A stretch of DNA of 64,000 nt. Origin: DATBLE01 sp963837265. Lineage in GTDB: Bacteria > Actinomycetota > Thermoleophilia > Gaiellales > Gaiellaceae. Under the pieces are notes generated by a model. The model searched no databases, was not told the origin of the DNA, and saw nothing but the letters and a program-made list of their open reading frames with translations. The translations under genes were made by a program, and so were the position numbers. This document shows, piece by piece, positions 52,391-60,415 of the stretch. The stretch lies in NCBI GenBank assembly GCA_963837265.1, contig CAWIMQ010000011.1, positions 285,959 through 349,958 on the forward strand. Direction: 5' to 3'. The first letter of the stretch is position 1; every line of letters starts with the position of its first letter.

Positions 52391-53245
52391 ATGCTCCACC
52401 GTCACCGCTGGCTGACCCCGTACCTGCTGCTGACGCCGGGCCTCGCCTGGCTGGCGCTTTTCTTCCTGGTCCCGCTCGGGTTCCTCGCCTACCAGTCGCT
52501 CGAGACGCAGAACCCGATCGACTTCACGAACTCGTTCGGCTGGGCGTGGCACAACTACTCGGATGCCCTCACGGGCTACCACGTGCAGCTCGTCCGCTCG
52601 TTCGAGTACGCGGCGATCGCGACGGCGATCGCGCTCGTCGTCAGCTACCCGCTCGTCTACTGGATCGCCTTCCGCGGCGGGCGCTGGAAGAACCTGCTGC
52701 TCCTGATGATCATCGCTCCCTTCTTCGTCACCTACCTGATCCGGACGCTCGCCTGGGAGACGATCCTCTCCGACCGGGGCATCGTCGTGCGCATCCTCCG
52801 CGACCTGCACCTGCTCTCCCCGGACGGGCGTCTGCTCGCGACCTCCGTGGCGGTGGTCGCCGGCATCACCTACAACTTCCTCCCCTTCATGGCCCTCCCG
52901 CTCTACGTCGCGCTGGAGCAGATCGACCCGCGGCTGATCGAGGCGGCCCAGGACCTGTACGCGAGCAGGCCCAAGGCGTTCCTGCGCGTGACGCTGCCGC
53001 TGTCCGCGCCCGGGCTCGTCGCGGGCACGCTGCTGACCTTCATCCCCGCCGCCGGCGACTTCATCAACGCGCAGCTGCTCGGCACGCCGGAGCAGTACAT
53101 GATCGGCAACGTCATCCAGTCGAAGTTCCTGGAGCTGACCGACTACCCGTCTGCCGCCGCGCTCTCGCTGCTCCTGATGGCGGCGATCATCCTGATGATC
53201 GGCGTGTACGTGCGGGCGCTCGGCACGGAGAAGCTGACAGGCTGA
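52391..53245 (+). CDS. potB: PotB-like ABC permease, system 2
   Basis: A 284-residue permease starting MLHRHRWLTPYLLLTPGLAW, with six hydrophobic segments. It has NPIDFTNSFGWAWHNYSDAL in the first periplasmic loop, VTYLIRTLAWETILSDRG and the coupling loop EAAQDLYASRPKAFLRVTLPLSAPG. It should pair with the PotC-like protein at 53394. Confidence 0.9.
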   Translation: MLHRHRWLTPYLLLTPGLAWLALFFLVPLGFLAYQSLETQNPIDFTNSFGWAWHNYSDALTGYHVQLVRSFEYAAIATAIALVVSYPLVYWIAFRGGRWKNLLLLMIIAPFFVTYLIRTLAWETILSDRGIVVRILRDLHLLSPDGRLLATSVAVVAGITYNFLPFMALPLYVALEQIDPRLIEAAQDLYASRPKAFLRVTLPLSAPGLVAGTLLTFIPAAGDFINAQLLGTPEQYMIGNVIQSKFLELTDYPSAAALSLLLMAAIILMIGVYVRALGTEKLTG

Positions 53246-53274
53246 TGGACGCTCCGCTTCGCTCCGCTCGCATG

Positions 53275-53295
53275 GGGGGAACGGCCGGTTCCCCC
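53275..53295. repeat. GGGGGAAC hairpin, copy 1, in the gap between potB and potC of system 2
   Basis: GGGGGAAC pairs with GTTCCCCC over a 5-nt loop. It lies in a 148-bp non-coding gap (53246-53393) that interrupts an otherwise tightly packed operon. A related but longer hairpin is at 60388-60414. The rest of the gap has no reading frame I can support. Confidence 0.6.
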
Positions 53296-53393
53296 GACGA
53301 GCCCCCCTCCCTGAGCTTGTTCGTACCTCAGCTACGGCTCTGTGCCGCGCCCGCCGTGCCGGTCGCGGCGGCGCCCCGGGGGATCGAGGTGGG

Positions 53394-54203
53394 ATGAGCA
53401 CCGCGCTTCGCCTCGTCAGGCACCACGCGCTGACTGCGTACTCGGTGCTCGTGTTCGCATACCTGCTCGTCCCGATCGGCGTCGTCGTCGCCTTCTCGTT
53501 CAACGCGCCGCACGGGCGCTTCAACTACACGTGGCAAGGCTTCACGTTCGACAACTGGGTGCACTGGGACGCCGTGCCCGGTCTCCGCGGCGCGATCGAG
53601 GTCTCGCTCGAGATCGCCGCGCTCTCGTCGCTGGCCGCCACGGCGCTCGGCACGCTGATCGCGCTCGCGCTCGTCCGCTACGGCTTCCGGGGGCGGGGCG
53701 TGACGAACCTGCTCGTCTTCCTGCCGATGTCGTCGCCGGAGATCGTCCTCGGCGCGTCGCTGCTCACGCTCTTTCTGACCATGAACGTCGCGACCGGCTT
53801 CGCCACCATCCTGATCGCGCACATCATGTTCAACATCAGCTACGTGGTCGTGACCGTGAAGGCGCGGCTGATCGGCTTCGACCGGCATCTGGAGGAGGCG
53901 GCGATGGACCTCGGCGCGAACGAGTGGACGACCTTCCGCAAGGTGACGTTGCCGCTGATCGCGCCCGGCGTGCTCGCGGCCGGGCTGCTCGCGTTCGCGC
54001 TCTCGGTCGACGACTTCGTGATCACGAACTTCAACGCCGGCACCACGGTCACGTTCCCGCTCTTCGTCTGGGGCTCCGCGCGCGTGGGCGCGCCCCCGCA
54101 GGTGAACGTGATCGGCTCGGCGATCTTCTTCGTGGCGATCGCGGTCATGCTCGCCAACATGCTCTGGCAGCTGCGACGCCGCCCCGCCGCCCAACCCGCC
54201 TGA
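53394..54203 (+). CDS. potC: PotC-like ABC permease, system 2
   Basis: A 269-residue permease starting MSTALRLVRHHALTAYSVLV with six hydrophobic segments. It has VVVAFSFNAPHGRFNYTWQGF, LLVFLPMSSPEIVLGASLL and the coupling loop EAAMDLGANEWTTFRKVTLPLIAPG, which are typical for PotC. An SD-like GAGGTGGG precedes the ATG. Confidence 0.9.
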   Translation: MSTALRLVRHHALTAYSVLVFAYLLVPIGVVVAFSFNAPHGRFNYTWQGFTFDNWVHWDAVPGLRGAIEVSLEIAALSSLAATALGTLIALALVRYGFRGRGVTNLLVFLPMSSPEIVLGASLLTLFLTMNVATGFATILIAHIMFNISYVVVTVKARLIGFDRHLEEAAMDLGANEWTTFRKVTLPLIAPGVLAAGLLAFALSVDDFVITNFNAGTTVTFPLFVWGSARVGAPPQVNVIGSAIFFVAIAVMLANMLWQLRRRPAAQPA

Positions 54204-54216
54204 CAAGGAGAGACGC

Positions 54217-55602
54217 ATGGCCACCAGCGCACCCATCCAGATCGACCGCGCGAGAATCCGCGAGCTGATCGAGCGGGAAGGAGCTCTGCTGAACGAGCGG
54301 ACGCGAGGCTCGCGGGCGCTGTTCGAGCGTGCGCAGCGGACGCTCTCGGGCGGGGTGGCGTCGTCGTACCAGCTGCGCGAGCCGTGGCCGATCTACCTCG
54401 ACCGGGGCGAGGGGCCGCGCGTCTGGGACGTGGACGGAACCGAGTACCTCGACTTCCACAACGGCTTCGGCTCGATGACGCAGGGGCACGCGCACCCGGC
54501 GGTGACGCGGGCGGTCCGGGAGCGTGCGCAGCTCGGGACGCACTTCGCCGCGCCGACCGAGGACGGCGTGGCCGTCGCCGAGGAGCTGGCCCGGCGCTTC
54601 CGGCTCCCGCGGTGGCGCTACACGAACTCGGGCTCCGAGGCGACGATGGACGCGATCCGGATCGCCCGCGCGCACACCGGACGTGACGTCGCGCTGAAGA
54701 TCTTCGGCTCGTACCACGGCCACCACGACACGGTGATGGTCTCGATCGGCGTCGAGTACGACCGGATCGGCGATCGCGAGAACCTCGCCTCGCTCCCCTA
54801 CGGGGCCGGGATCCCCGAGGCGGTCTCCGCGCTGACCGTGCCGGTCCCGTTCAACGACGCGGAGGCGATGGAGGCCCGGATCGAGCGGCTGGCGGCGGAT
54901 GATCGGCTTCCGGCCTGCCTGATCATGGAGGCGGCGATGATGAACCTCGGGGTCGTGCTCCCGGAGCCGGGGTACCTCGAGGCGGTCCGCGAGATCACCC
55001 GCCGTCACGGGATCGTGCTGATCTTCGACGAGGTGAAGACCGGGCTGACGATCGCCTCCGGCGGCGCTGTCGAGCACTTCGGCGTCGTCCCCGACCTGGT
55101 CTGCCTCGCGAAGACGCTCGGCGCGGGGCTCCCGTCCGGCGCGGTCGGCGGCACCGAGGAGGTGATGGCCTGCGTCGAGGACGGCCGGGTGGTCCAGGTC
55201 GGCACCTTCAACGGCAACCCGCTGACGATGGCCGCCGCGCGCGCGAGCCTCTACGAGGTGCTCACCCCGGAGGCCTACGCGCACCTGCACCGGCTGAACG
55301 ACCGCCTGCTCGAGGGCTGCGGGCGGGTCGTCGACGACCACCGCCTGCCCGGTTACGCCGTCGGGATCGGCGCCAAGGGCTGCGTCACGTTCTCGCCGGT
55401 GAAGGTGGTCGACTACGAAACCTTCAAGGCGCACCAGGACGGCGAGCTGACCGAGCTGGGTTGGCTCTGGAACATGAACCGCGGCATCTTCGCCACCCCC
55501 GGCCGTGAGGAGGAGTGGACGCTCTCCGTCCAGCACTCGGACGAGGCAGTCGACCGGTACGTCGCCGTCTTCGAGGAGCTGGCCCGCGAGCTGACCCGCT
55601 AG
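54217..55602 (+). CDS. class III aminotransferase of the glutamate-1-semialdehyde aminomutase-like group
   Basis: A 461-residue PLP enzyme with RTLSGGVASSYQLREPWPI, YLDFHNGFGSMTQGHAHPAV, NSGSEATMDAIRIARAHTG and the PLP lysine in CLAKTLGAGLPSGAVGG. It is close to HemL-like sequences but lies at the end of a polyamine operon, and HemL's usual heme-gene neighbours are absent. A beta-amino acid or omega-amine aminotransferase is therefore more likely. It follows potC by 13 bp with SD AAGGAGAG. Confidence 0.8.
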   Translation: MATSAPIQIDRARIRELIEREGALLNERTRGSRALFERAQRTLSGGVASSYQLREPWPIYLDRGEGPRVWDVDGTEYLDFHNGFGSMTQGHAHPAVTRAVRERAQLGTHFAAPTEDGVAVAEELARRFRLPRWRYTNSGSEATMDAIRIARAHTGRDVALKIFGSYHGHHDTVMVSIGVEYDRIGDRENLASLPYGAGIPEAVSALTVPVPFNDAEAMEARIERLAADDRLPACLIMEAAMMNLGVVLPEPGYLEAVREITRRHGIVLIFDEVKTGLTIASGGAVEHFGVVPDLVCLAKTLGAGLPSGAVGGTEEVMACVEDGRVVQVGTFNGNPLTMAAARASLYEVLTPEAYAHLHRLNDRLLEGCGRVVDDHRLPGYAVGIGAKGCVTFSPVKVVDYETFKAHQDGELTELGWLWNMNRGIFATPGREEEWTLSVQHSDEAVDRYVAVFEELARELTR

Positions 55603-55615
55603 CCTCGTCCCGTCG

Positions 55616-55749
55616 GGACATGGCAGGGGTCTGACCCTTGTCGTGTCCGAAACGGCCGGGAGTTGTGGAAAACCGGGACCGCGGAACGGCTTGTTCACGC
55701 GCCCGCCTGTCCCCTTCGGCCATGGCAGGGGTCTGGCCCCTGCCATGGC
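55616..55749. repeat. pair of palindromes, CAGGGGTC-T-G type (REP-like), inverted
   Basis: Copy 1 (55616-55648) has a 16-bp arm around a central T; all three departures from perfect pairing are G-T pairs. Copy 2 (55719-55749) has a perfect 13-bp stem with loop TCTGG, the same size as copy 1 of the pair at 25031. The flanks CCGAAAC (after copy 1) and TTCGG (before copy 2) show the copies are inverted. They lie between converging aminotransferase genes; the rest of 55603-55749 holds no gene. Confidence 0.85.
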
Positions 55750-56985
55750 TCACGCGGCCGCGTCGAGCGCCTCGCCGAGCACCCGGCCGAGCGTCTCGAT
55801 CTCGTCCTCGGTGATCACGAACGGGGGCGAGATCTGCAGCGCGACCCCGCGGAGGCCGCGCACCAGCACGCCGCGCGCATACGCCTCGTCGATCACGCGG
55901 CCGAGCTTCGACGGGTCGGACAGCTCCACGCCGCCGAGCAGGCCGACACCGCTTCGCACCTCGGCCACCAGCGGGTGCAACTCGAGCGGCCTGAGCGCGC
56001 CGGCCAGCACAGGCTCCAGCTCCGCCACCCGCTCGACGAGCCGCTCGCGCTCGATGATGTCCAGGTTCGCGAGCCCGACCGCGCAGGCGGTGGCGTGACC
56101 CGAGTACGTGTAGCCGTGCCGGAAGACGTGCTCGGTGCCCTCGGCCCAGAACGGATCGGCGACGCGGGCGGAGACGATCACCCCGCCCAGCGGGACGTAC
56201 CCCGAGGTGATCCCCTTTGCGAAGGTGATCAGGTCCGGCGACAGGCCGTAGCGCTCTGCCGCGAACCAGCGGCCCAGGCGGCCGAATCCGGTGATCACCT
56301 CGTCCAGGACGAGCAGCACGTCGCGCTCGCGGCAGATCTGCTGCACCGCCTCCAGGTAGCCCTCGGGCGGGATCAGCACGCCGCCGGCGCCCACGACCGG
56401 CTCGGCGAAGAACGCGCCGACGCGGTCCGCGCCGAGGCGGTCGATCGTCTCTGCCAGCGCCCCGGCGTCGTTCCAGGGCACCTGCTCGACCTCCGGCACG
56501 AGTCGTCCGTACGTCTCGACCAGGGCGGTCATCCCGCCGAGCGAGGTGCCGTACGCGTTCGAGCCGTGGTACGCGAACTGCCTGGAGACGAGCATCCGCT
56601 TGTCCGGCCTGCCGGCGGCCGCCCAGTACGCGCGCGACAGCTTCGCCGCCGTGTCGATCGCGTCTCCGCCGCCGGAGGTGAAGAAGACCTTCGCCCCCTC
56701 GAGTGCGGCGAGCCCGGCGATGCGCGCTGCGAGCTCCTCGGCCGGAGGCGTGGTGTACCGCTCGTACGCGTGGAACGATGCGAGCTCGCGCATCTGCGCC
56801 GCGGCGGCGTCCGCGAGCTCGCGCCGGCCGTGGCCGACGTTGCAGAACCAGAGCGCGCCGGAAGCGTCCAGGAGCGCGTTGCCGTCGGCGTCCCATACGG
56901 TCGAGCCCTCGCCGCGGACGATCGTGAGCGCACGCTCGCGGATCGCGCCGACGTTCGCCATCGGGTTCCAGAACACGCGGCTCAT
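55750..56985 (-). CDS. class III aminotransferase (putrescine/beta-alanine:pyruvate type)
   Basis: A 411-residue PLP enzyme: LLDASGALWFCNVGHGRREL, FTSGGGDAIDTAAKLSRAYW, AYHGSNAYGTSLGGM and PLP lysine in TFAKGITSGYVPLGG. LVLDEVITGFGRLGRWFAAERYG has the PLP Asp. It resembles omega-amino acid:pyruvate enzymes such as SpuC and beta-alanine aminotransferase. It starts only 20 bp from the divergent flavoprotein gene, so the two are probably controlled together. Fourth class III aminotransferase of the window. Confidence 0.85.
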   Translation of the reverse strand: MSRVFWNPMANVGAIRERALTIVRGEGSTVWDADGNALLDASGALWFCNVGHGRRELADAAAAQMRELASFHAYERYTTPPAEELAARIAGLAALEGAKVFFTSGGGDAIDTAAKLSRAYWAAAGRPDKRMLVSRQFAYHGSNAYGTSLGGMTALVETYGRLVPEVEQVPWNDAGALAETIDRLGADRVGAFFAEPVVGAGGVLIPPEGYLEAVQQICRERDVLLVLDEVITGFGRLGRWFAAERYGLSPDLITFAKGITSGYVPLGGVIVSARVADPFWAEGTEHVFRHGYTYSGHATACAVGLANLDIIERERLVERVAELEPVLAGALRPLELHPLVAEVRSGVGLLGGVELSDPSKLGRVIDEAYARGVLVRGLRGVALQISPPFVITEDEIETLGRVLGEALDAAA

Positions 56986-57005
56986 CGCTCCGCGATGCTA
57001 TCGCC
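56986..57005. promoter_or_regulatory. 20-bp divergent promoter between aminotransferase and flavoprotein genes
   Basis: On the minus strand TAGCAT (57000-56995) ends 9 nt before the aminotransferase ATG. On the plus strand GATGCT (56994-56999) ends 6 nt before the GTG at 57006. The two boxes overlap almost completely, so only one direction can be initiated at a time. Confidence 0.4.
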
Positions 57006-58376
57006 GTGCCCGAGCTCGTGCCCTGGTGGCTGGACGAGGCTCCGCCCGATCCCGAGACGGAGCCGCTCGCCGGCGACGCCGACGCCGACGTCGCCGTGGT
57101 CGGCGGCGGGTACACCGGCCTCTGGACCGCCCTGACCCTGAGGCGCCGCGAGCCGGCGCTGCGGGTGACCGTGCTCGAGGCGGAGCACGTCGGGTTCGGG
57201 CCGAGCGGGCGGAACGGCGGCTTCCTCGAGACCTACTGGTGCGGGCTCGGCCGCGTGCGCTCGCGGCTCGGCGACGAGGCGGCGCTGGCGCTCGCCCGGG
57301 CCTCGGACGGGGCCTTCGCGGCCGTCGAGGCGCTCGGCGACGACGTCTGGCTCCGCAGGGCCGGGATGCTCGAGGTGGCGACCACGCCGGCGCAGGAGGA
57401 GGCGGTCGACGCCGCCGTCCGCGCGGCCGCCGAGCTCGGCGTCCCCGAACGGGCGGTTGCGCTCACGCGCGGCGAGGTGGCGGAGCGCTGCCGTTCGCCG
57501 GTCTTCCGTCGCGGCGTCCTCTTCCCGGACGCCGCCACCGTCCAGCCGGGCAGGCTCGTCCGGGCGCTGCGGCGGGCCGCGCTCGCCGCAGGCGTCGAGC
57601 TCCACGAGCGCTCGCGGGCGACCGCGGTCCGGCCCGGCGAGGTGACGACCGCGGGGGGACGGCTGCGCGCCCCCGAGATCGTCCTCGCCGCCAACGCGTG
57701 GCTCTCCCGCTGGCGCCCGGTCCGCCCGTACCTGACGAACTTCGGCTCCTACGTCGTCCTCACCGAGCCGGTTCCGGACCTGCTCGCCGAGATCGGCTGG
57801 ACCGGCGGCGAGGCGATCGTCGACGCCCGGATGTTCCTGCACTACTTCCGCGCGACCGCCGACGGTCGCGTGCTCATGGGCTCCGGCGCGGGCCCGGTCG
57901 GCCCCCGCGGCGCCGTCGGCGACCGGTTCTTCCTCGACACGCCGTCCGCCGCCCGCGCGTACCGCGGCCTGCGGCGGCTCCTGCCCGGCCTGGCCGGCGC
58001 CCGCGTCGAGCGGTCGTGGGGCGGGCCGATCGACGTCTCCTCCGACCAGCTCCCGTTCTTCGGCACGCTGCCGGGGGCGCGGATCCACTTCGGCGCCGGG
58101 TACTCGGGGAACGGCGTCGGGCCGAGCTGGCTCGGGGGCCAGATCCTCGCCTCGCTCGTGCTCGGCGCCGGCGACGAGTGGTCGCGCCTGCCGCTCGTCG
58201 GGCGGCGGCCGCCGCGGCTGCCCCCCGAGCCGTTCCGGTACGTCGGGGCCGCGGCGATCCGCCGGGCGAGCCTCGCGGTCGAGGAGGCCGACGAGGAGGG
58301 CCGGCAAGCCTCGGCGCTCGCCCGCGGCGTCGCCGCGCTTCCCCGGGTTCTCGGCCTGCGGGTCGGGACCCGCTAG
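57006..58376 (+). CDS. FAD-dependent amine oxidase, gamma-glutamylputrescine oxidase-like
   Basis: A 456-residue DAO-family flavoprotein. ADVAVVGGGYTGLWTALTLRR (about 27-47) is the FAD loop, and GFGPSGRNGGFLETYW follows as in PuuB/OrdL proteins. The short PWWLDEAP opening is also typical of this group. The C-terminus has FFGTLPGARIHFGAGYSGNGV. It could oxidise gamma-glutamylputrescine or another amine; no gamma-glutamylputrescine synthetase is in the window. It overlaps the next gene by one base. Confidence 0.82.
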   Translation: MPELVPWWLDEAPPDPETEPLAGDADADVAVVGGGYTGLWTALTLRRREPALRVTVLEAEHVGFGPSGRNGGFLETYWCGLGRVRSRLGDEAALALARASDGAFAAVEALGDDVWLRRAGMLEVATTPAQEEAVDAAVRAAAELGVPERAVALTRGEVAERCRSPVFRRGVLFPDAATVQPGRLVRALRRAALAAGVELHERSRATAVRPGEVTTAGGRLRAPEIVLAANAWLSRWRPVRPYLTNFGSYVVLTEPVPDLLAEIGWTGGEAIVDARMFLHYFRATADGRVLMGSGAGPVGPRGAVGDRFFLDTPSAARAYRGLRRLLPGLAGARVERSWGGPIDVSSDQLPFFGTLPGARIHFGAGYSGNGVGPSWLGGQILASLVLGAGDEWSRLPLVGRRPPRLPPEPFRYVGAAAIRRASLAVEEADEEGRQASALARGVAALPRVLGLRVGTR

Positions 58377-59191
58377 TGCCCGCAGGCGCGCTCGGGCTCG
58401 CCCTCACCGCAGCGGTCCTGCACGCGCTCTGGAACGTCCTCCTCGCCCGGACGCGCGACCCGCAGGCGGCGACCGCCGCCAGCTTCTGCGTCGCCGTCGC
58501 CGTCTGGGCGCCGGTCGGTGCGGCCCGGTGGCGGGTGGAGTCCGACGCGTGGCCGTACATCGCCGGGAGCGCCGCCTTCGAGCTCGCCTACGTGCTCCTG
58601 CTCGGGTCCGCCTACGGGCGCGCCCCGCTCGCGGTCTTCTACCCGATCGGTCGCGGCCTCGCGCCCGTGCTCGTGCTCGCGGTCGCGGTGCTCGGGCTCG
58701 GCGCCGCCACCTCCTTGCGGCAGGCGCTCGGCGTCTGCGCGGTCGGCGCCGGGGTCCTGCTCGTTCGGGGCCGGCGCCCCGACCGGGGCGCCACGGCGTT
58801 CGGGATCGCGATCGCGGCGACGATCGCCGGCTACACGCTGATCGACAACTCCGGCGTCACCCGCGCCGACCCGCTCACCTACCTCGTCCTGGTCATGGCC
58901 GCGCCGGCGGCGCTGTCGGCGGTCACGGTCGGCGCCCGCTCGGGGCGTGGAGCGCTCCGCGCCGGCTTCCGCCTGGAGACCGCGTTGATCGGCCCCCTCA
59001 CCCTCGCACCGTACGCGCTCGCCCTCTACGCGCTCCGCCTCGCGCCGGCCGCCCCGGTCGCCGCCGTCCGCGAGACCAGCGTGCTGGTCGCGACCGCGCT
59101 CGCCGCCGCGGTGCTCGAGGAGCGCGTCTCGCCGTGGCGCGCGGCCGGCGCGGCCGGCGTAGTCGTCGGCGTCGTGCTCCTTGCCGTCTAG
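58376..59191 (+). CDS. DMT/EamA-family membrane transporter
   Basis: A 271-residue protein with ten hydrophobic segments in two repeats. ALTAAVLHALWNVLLARTRDP at the start and GSAYGRAPLAVFYPIGRGLAP are typical of EamA transporters that export amino acids or metabolites. The GTG start overlaps the flavoprotein TAG, so it is co-translated. It could expel an amine or amino acid by-product. Confidence 0.82.
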   Translation: MPAGALGLALTAAVLHALWNVLLARTRDPQAATAASFCVAVAVWAPVGAARWRVESDAWPYIAGSAAFELAYVLLLGSAYGRAPLAVFYPIGRGLAPVLVLAVAVLGLGAATSLRQALGVCAVGAGVLLVRGRRPDRGATAFGIAIAATIAGYTLIDNSGVTRADPLTYLVLVMAAPAALSAVTVGARSGRGALRAGFRLETALIGPLTLAPYALALYALRLAPAAPVAAVRETSVLVATALAAAVLEERVSPWRAAGAAGVVVGVVLLAV

Positions 59192-59221
59192 ACAGCTAGA
59201 CGCTCGTCTAGTACACTAGAC
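59186..59221 (+). promoter_or_regulatory. CTAGAC operator array over the promoter of the HTH/Clp-N gene
   Basis: CTAGAC or its complement GTCTAG occurs five times in 36 bp: 59186 and 59188 (as the palindrome GTCTAGAC), 59196, 59206 (inverted; with 59196 it forms a 7-bp inverted repeat) and 59216. Spacings of 8-10 bp put the sites near one DNA face. The likely -10 box TACACT (59212-59217) lies among them, 7 nt before the ATG at 59225. This strongly suggests repression, perhaps by the gene's own HTH product. Confidence 0.6.
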
Positions 59222-59224
59222 AGC

Positions 59225-59908
59225 ATGATGACACTCGACGAGAAGGTCCTGGCCGAGGCGAGAGAGGTGCGCGGGCACCTCGTCGACCTCGAGAGCCAGA
59301 CCGCACACGCACGCGTGGACTACCACCACGCGATCAAGAAGCTCCACGCAGCCGGCGGGTCGCTCCGCGAGATCGCCGAGGCGCTCGAGCTCTCCCACCA
59401 GCGCGTCCACCAGATCGTCGACGACGCCGGCTCCGAGCCTGCCGGGCGGCTGCCGCCGTGGGCCGGTCGCCGCTCGAAGCACGGTCGTCAGCGTGGACGC
59501 GGGCGCGGGGCCCTGCGTGGGCGCTTCGACGACGCCGCCCGCGAGGTGATGGTTCAGGCGCAGAAGGAAGCCGAGTCGTTGCGGCACGGCTACATCGGGA
59601 CCGAGCACCTCCTGCTCGCCCTGCTCGGACGTGGAACAGGCGGCCTCGACCTCAGCATGGACGCTGCCCGCGAGCAGGTGGTCGAACGTGTAGGCGAGGG
59701 CGATCAGCCGTGGATCGCCGGCATCTCGCCCCGAGCGAAGTGGGTGATGGCCCACGCCGTCGAAGAGGCCGGCAGGACCGGCCGCGAGCAGTTCGGTCCC
59801 GAGGACGTCCTGCTGGCGATCGCCGACGACCCGAGGGGAACCGGCGGCGAGGTCCTCCGCGACCTCGGCGTCACACCCGAGCGGCTGCGCGAGCAGCTCG
59901 GCCGGTAG
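59225..59908 (+). CDS. HTH protein with C-terminal Clp-N domain
   Basis: A 227-residue protein. Residues 1-65 form a small HTH region (LDEKVLAEAREVRGHLVDLE, then AGGSLREIAEALELSHQRVHQIVDD). A basic Arg-rich linker follows (about 80-98). Residues 100-227 form a Clp N-terminal-type double repeat (FDDAAREVMVQAQKEAESL, GYIGTEHLLLALLGRGTG, AKWVMAHAVEEA, FGPEDVLLAI). No AAA+ module is present, so it is not a chaperone. It may tether a transcription factor to stress or proteolysis signals. The TACACT box and operator array sit just upstream. Confidence 0.8.
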   Translation: MMTLDEKVLAEAREVRGHLVDLESQTAHARVDYHHAIKKLHAAGGSLREIAEALELSHQRVHQIVDDAGSEPAGRLPPWAGRRSKHGRQRGRGRGALRGRFDDAAREVMVQAQKEAESLRHGYIGTEHLLLALLGRGTGGLDLSMDAAREQVVERVGEGDQPWIAGISPRAKWVMAHAVEEAGRTGREQFGPEDVLLAIADDPRGTGGEVLRDLGVTPERLREQLGR

Positions 59909-60401
59909 CCGCCGCCGCAGCCGCGTCGCCGCCCCCGTTCACGCGGACGAGGAGTGCGGCGGCGCGCGCTGCCGTCTCGGCGAGCATTGTCCCGACTCTC
60001 GCGTCCCCGCCGACTGCCCCCTCCGTCGACGCCGCGGCGGCGGCCGCGACCTCGGCGGTCTCGGCCGCGAGGCCCGCCATCTGCAGCGGCAGCTCGATCG
60101 TCCGCCGCCGGGCCTCCTCCGACCGCGTTCGCAGGAACTCCGCGTAGGCCTCGGCGTCCGCGGCCGCGAGCGGCGCGGCCCGCTCGGCCAGCGCGCGGGC
60201 ACGCTGGGCGAGATCGGCGCGCCCCGAGGTTCTCGCGGTCAGGACGGCGAGCCGGGCGGCGAGCTCGATCGTGCGCGCGATCGCCGGGCCGGCGGCGAGG
60301 GGCTCCTGATCGGAACTGACGCTTCCGTCCAAGTCAGGAACGAATGATGAAGGAGCACGGTCCGCGCGCGCGTCGAAGGAGGGGGCTCGTGGGGGAACCA
60401 T
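59871..60401 (-). CDS. cyclodeaminase/cyclohydrolase family protein (FchA-like), start uncertain
   Basis: A helical Ala-rich protein of up to 176 residues. AARLAVLTARTSGRADLAQR, AADAEAYAEFLRTRSEEARRR and LPLQMAGLAAETAEVAAAA match the second half of FTCD_C/FchA proteins, which convert methenyl- to formyl-tetrahydrofolate. The Gly-rich N-terminal block of the family is poorly preserved. It lies 14 bp after formate-THF ligase on the same strand, supporting a folate role. The only ATG (60401) lies in a hairpin and is doubtful; a TTG downstream is the alternative. Its 3' end overlaps the HTH gene by 38 bp. Confidence 0.6.
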   Translation of the reverse strand: MVPPRAPSFDARADRAPSSFVPDLDGSVSSDQEPLAAGPAIARTIELAARLAVLTARTSGRADLAQRARALAERAAPLAAADAEAYAEFLRTRSEEARRRTIELPLQMAGLAAETAEVAAAAAASTEGAVGGDARVGTMLAETAARAAALLVRVNGGGDAAAAAATGRAARAAARV

Positions 60402-60414
60402 GGGTTCCCCCACG
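60388..60414. repeat. GGGGGAACC hairpin, copy 2, between fhs and the cyclodeaminase gene
   Basis: A perfect 12-bp stem (CGTGGGGGAACC with its complement) over a 3-nt loop. It overlaps the presumed start of the cyclodeaminase gene and lies 2 bp after the fhs stop (on the minus strand). It shares the GGGGGAAC/GTTCCCCC arms with the hairpin at 53275. Confidence 0.6.
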
Positions 60415-60415
60415 C

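Noticed and set aside
54217..55602. hemL (glutamate-1-semialdehyde aminomutase for heme)
   Set aside because: Similarity exists, but the gene ends a polyamine transporter operon without heme genes, so a catabolic aminotransferase is more likely.
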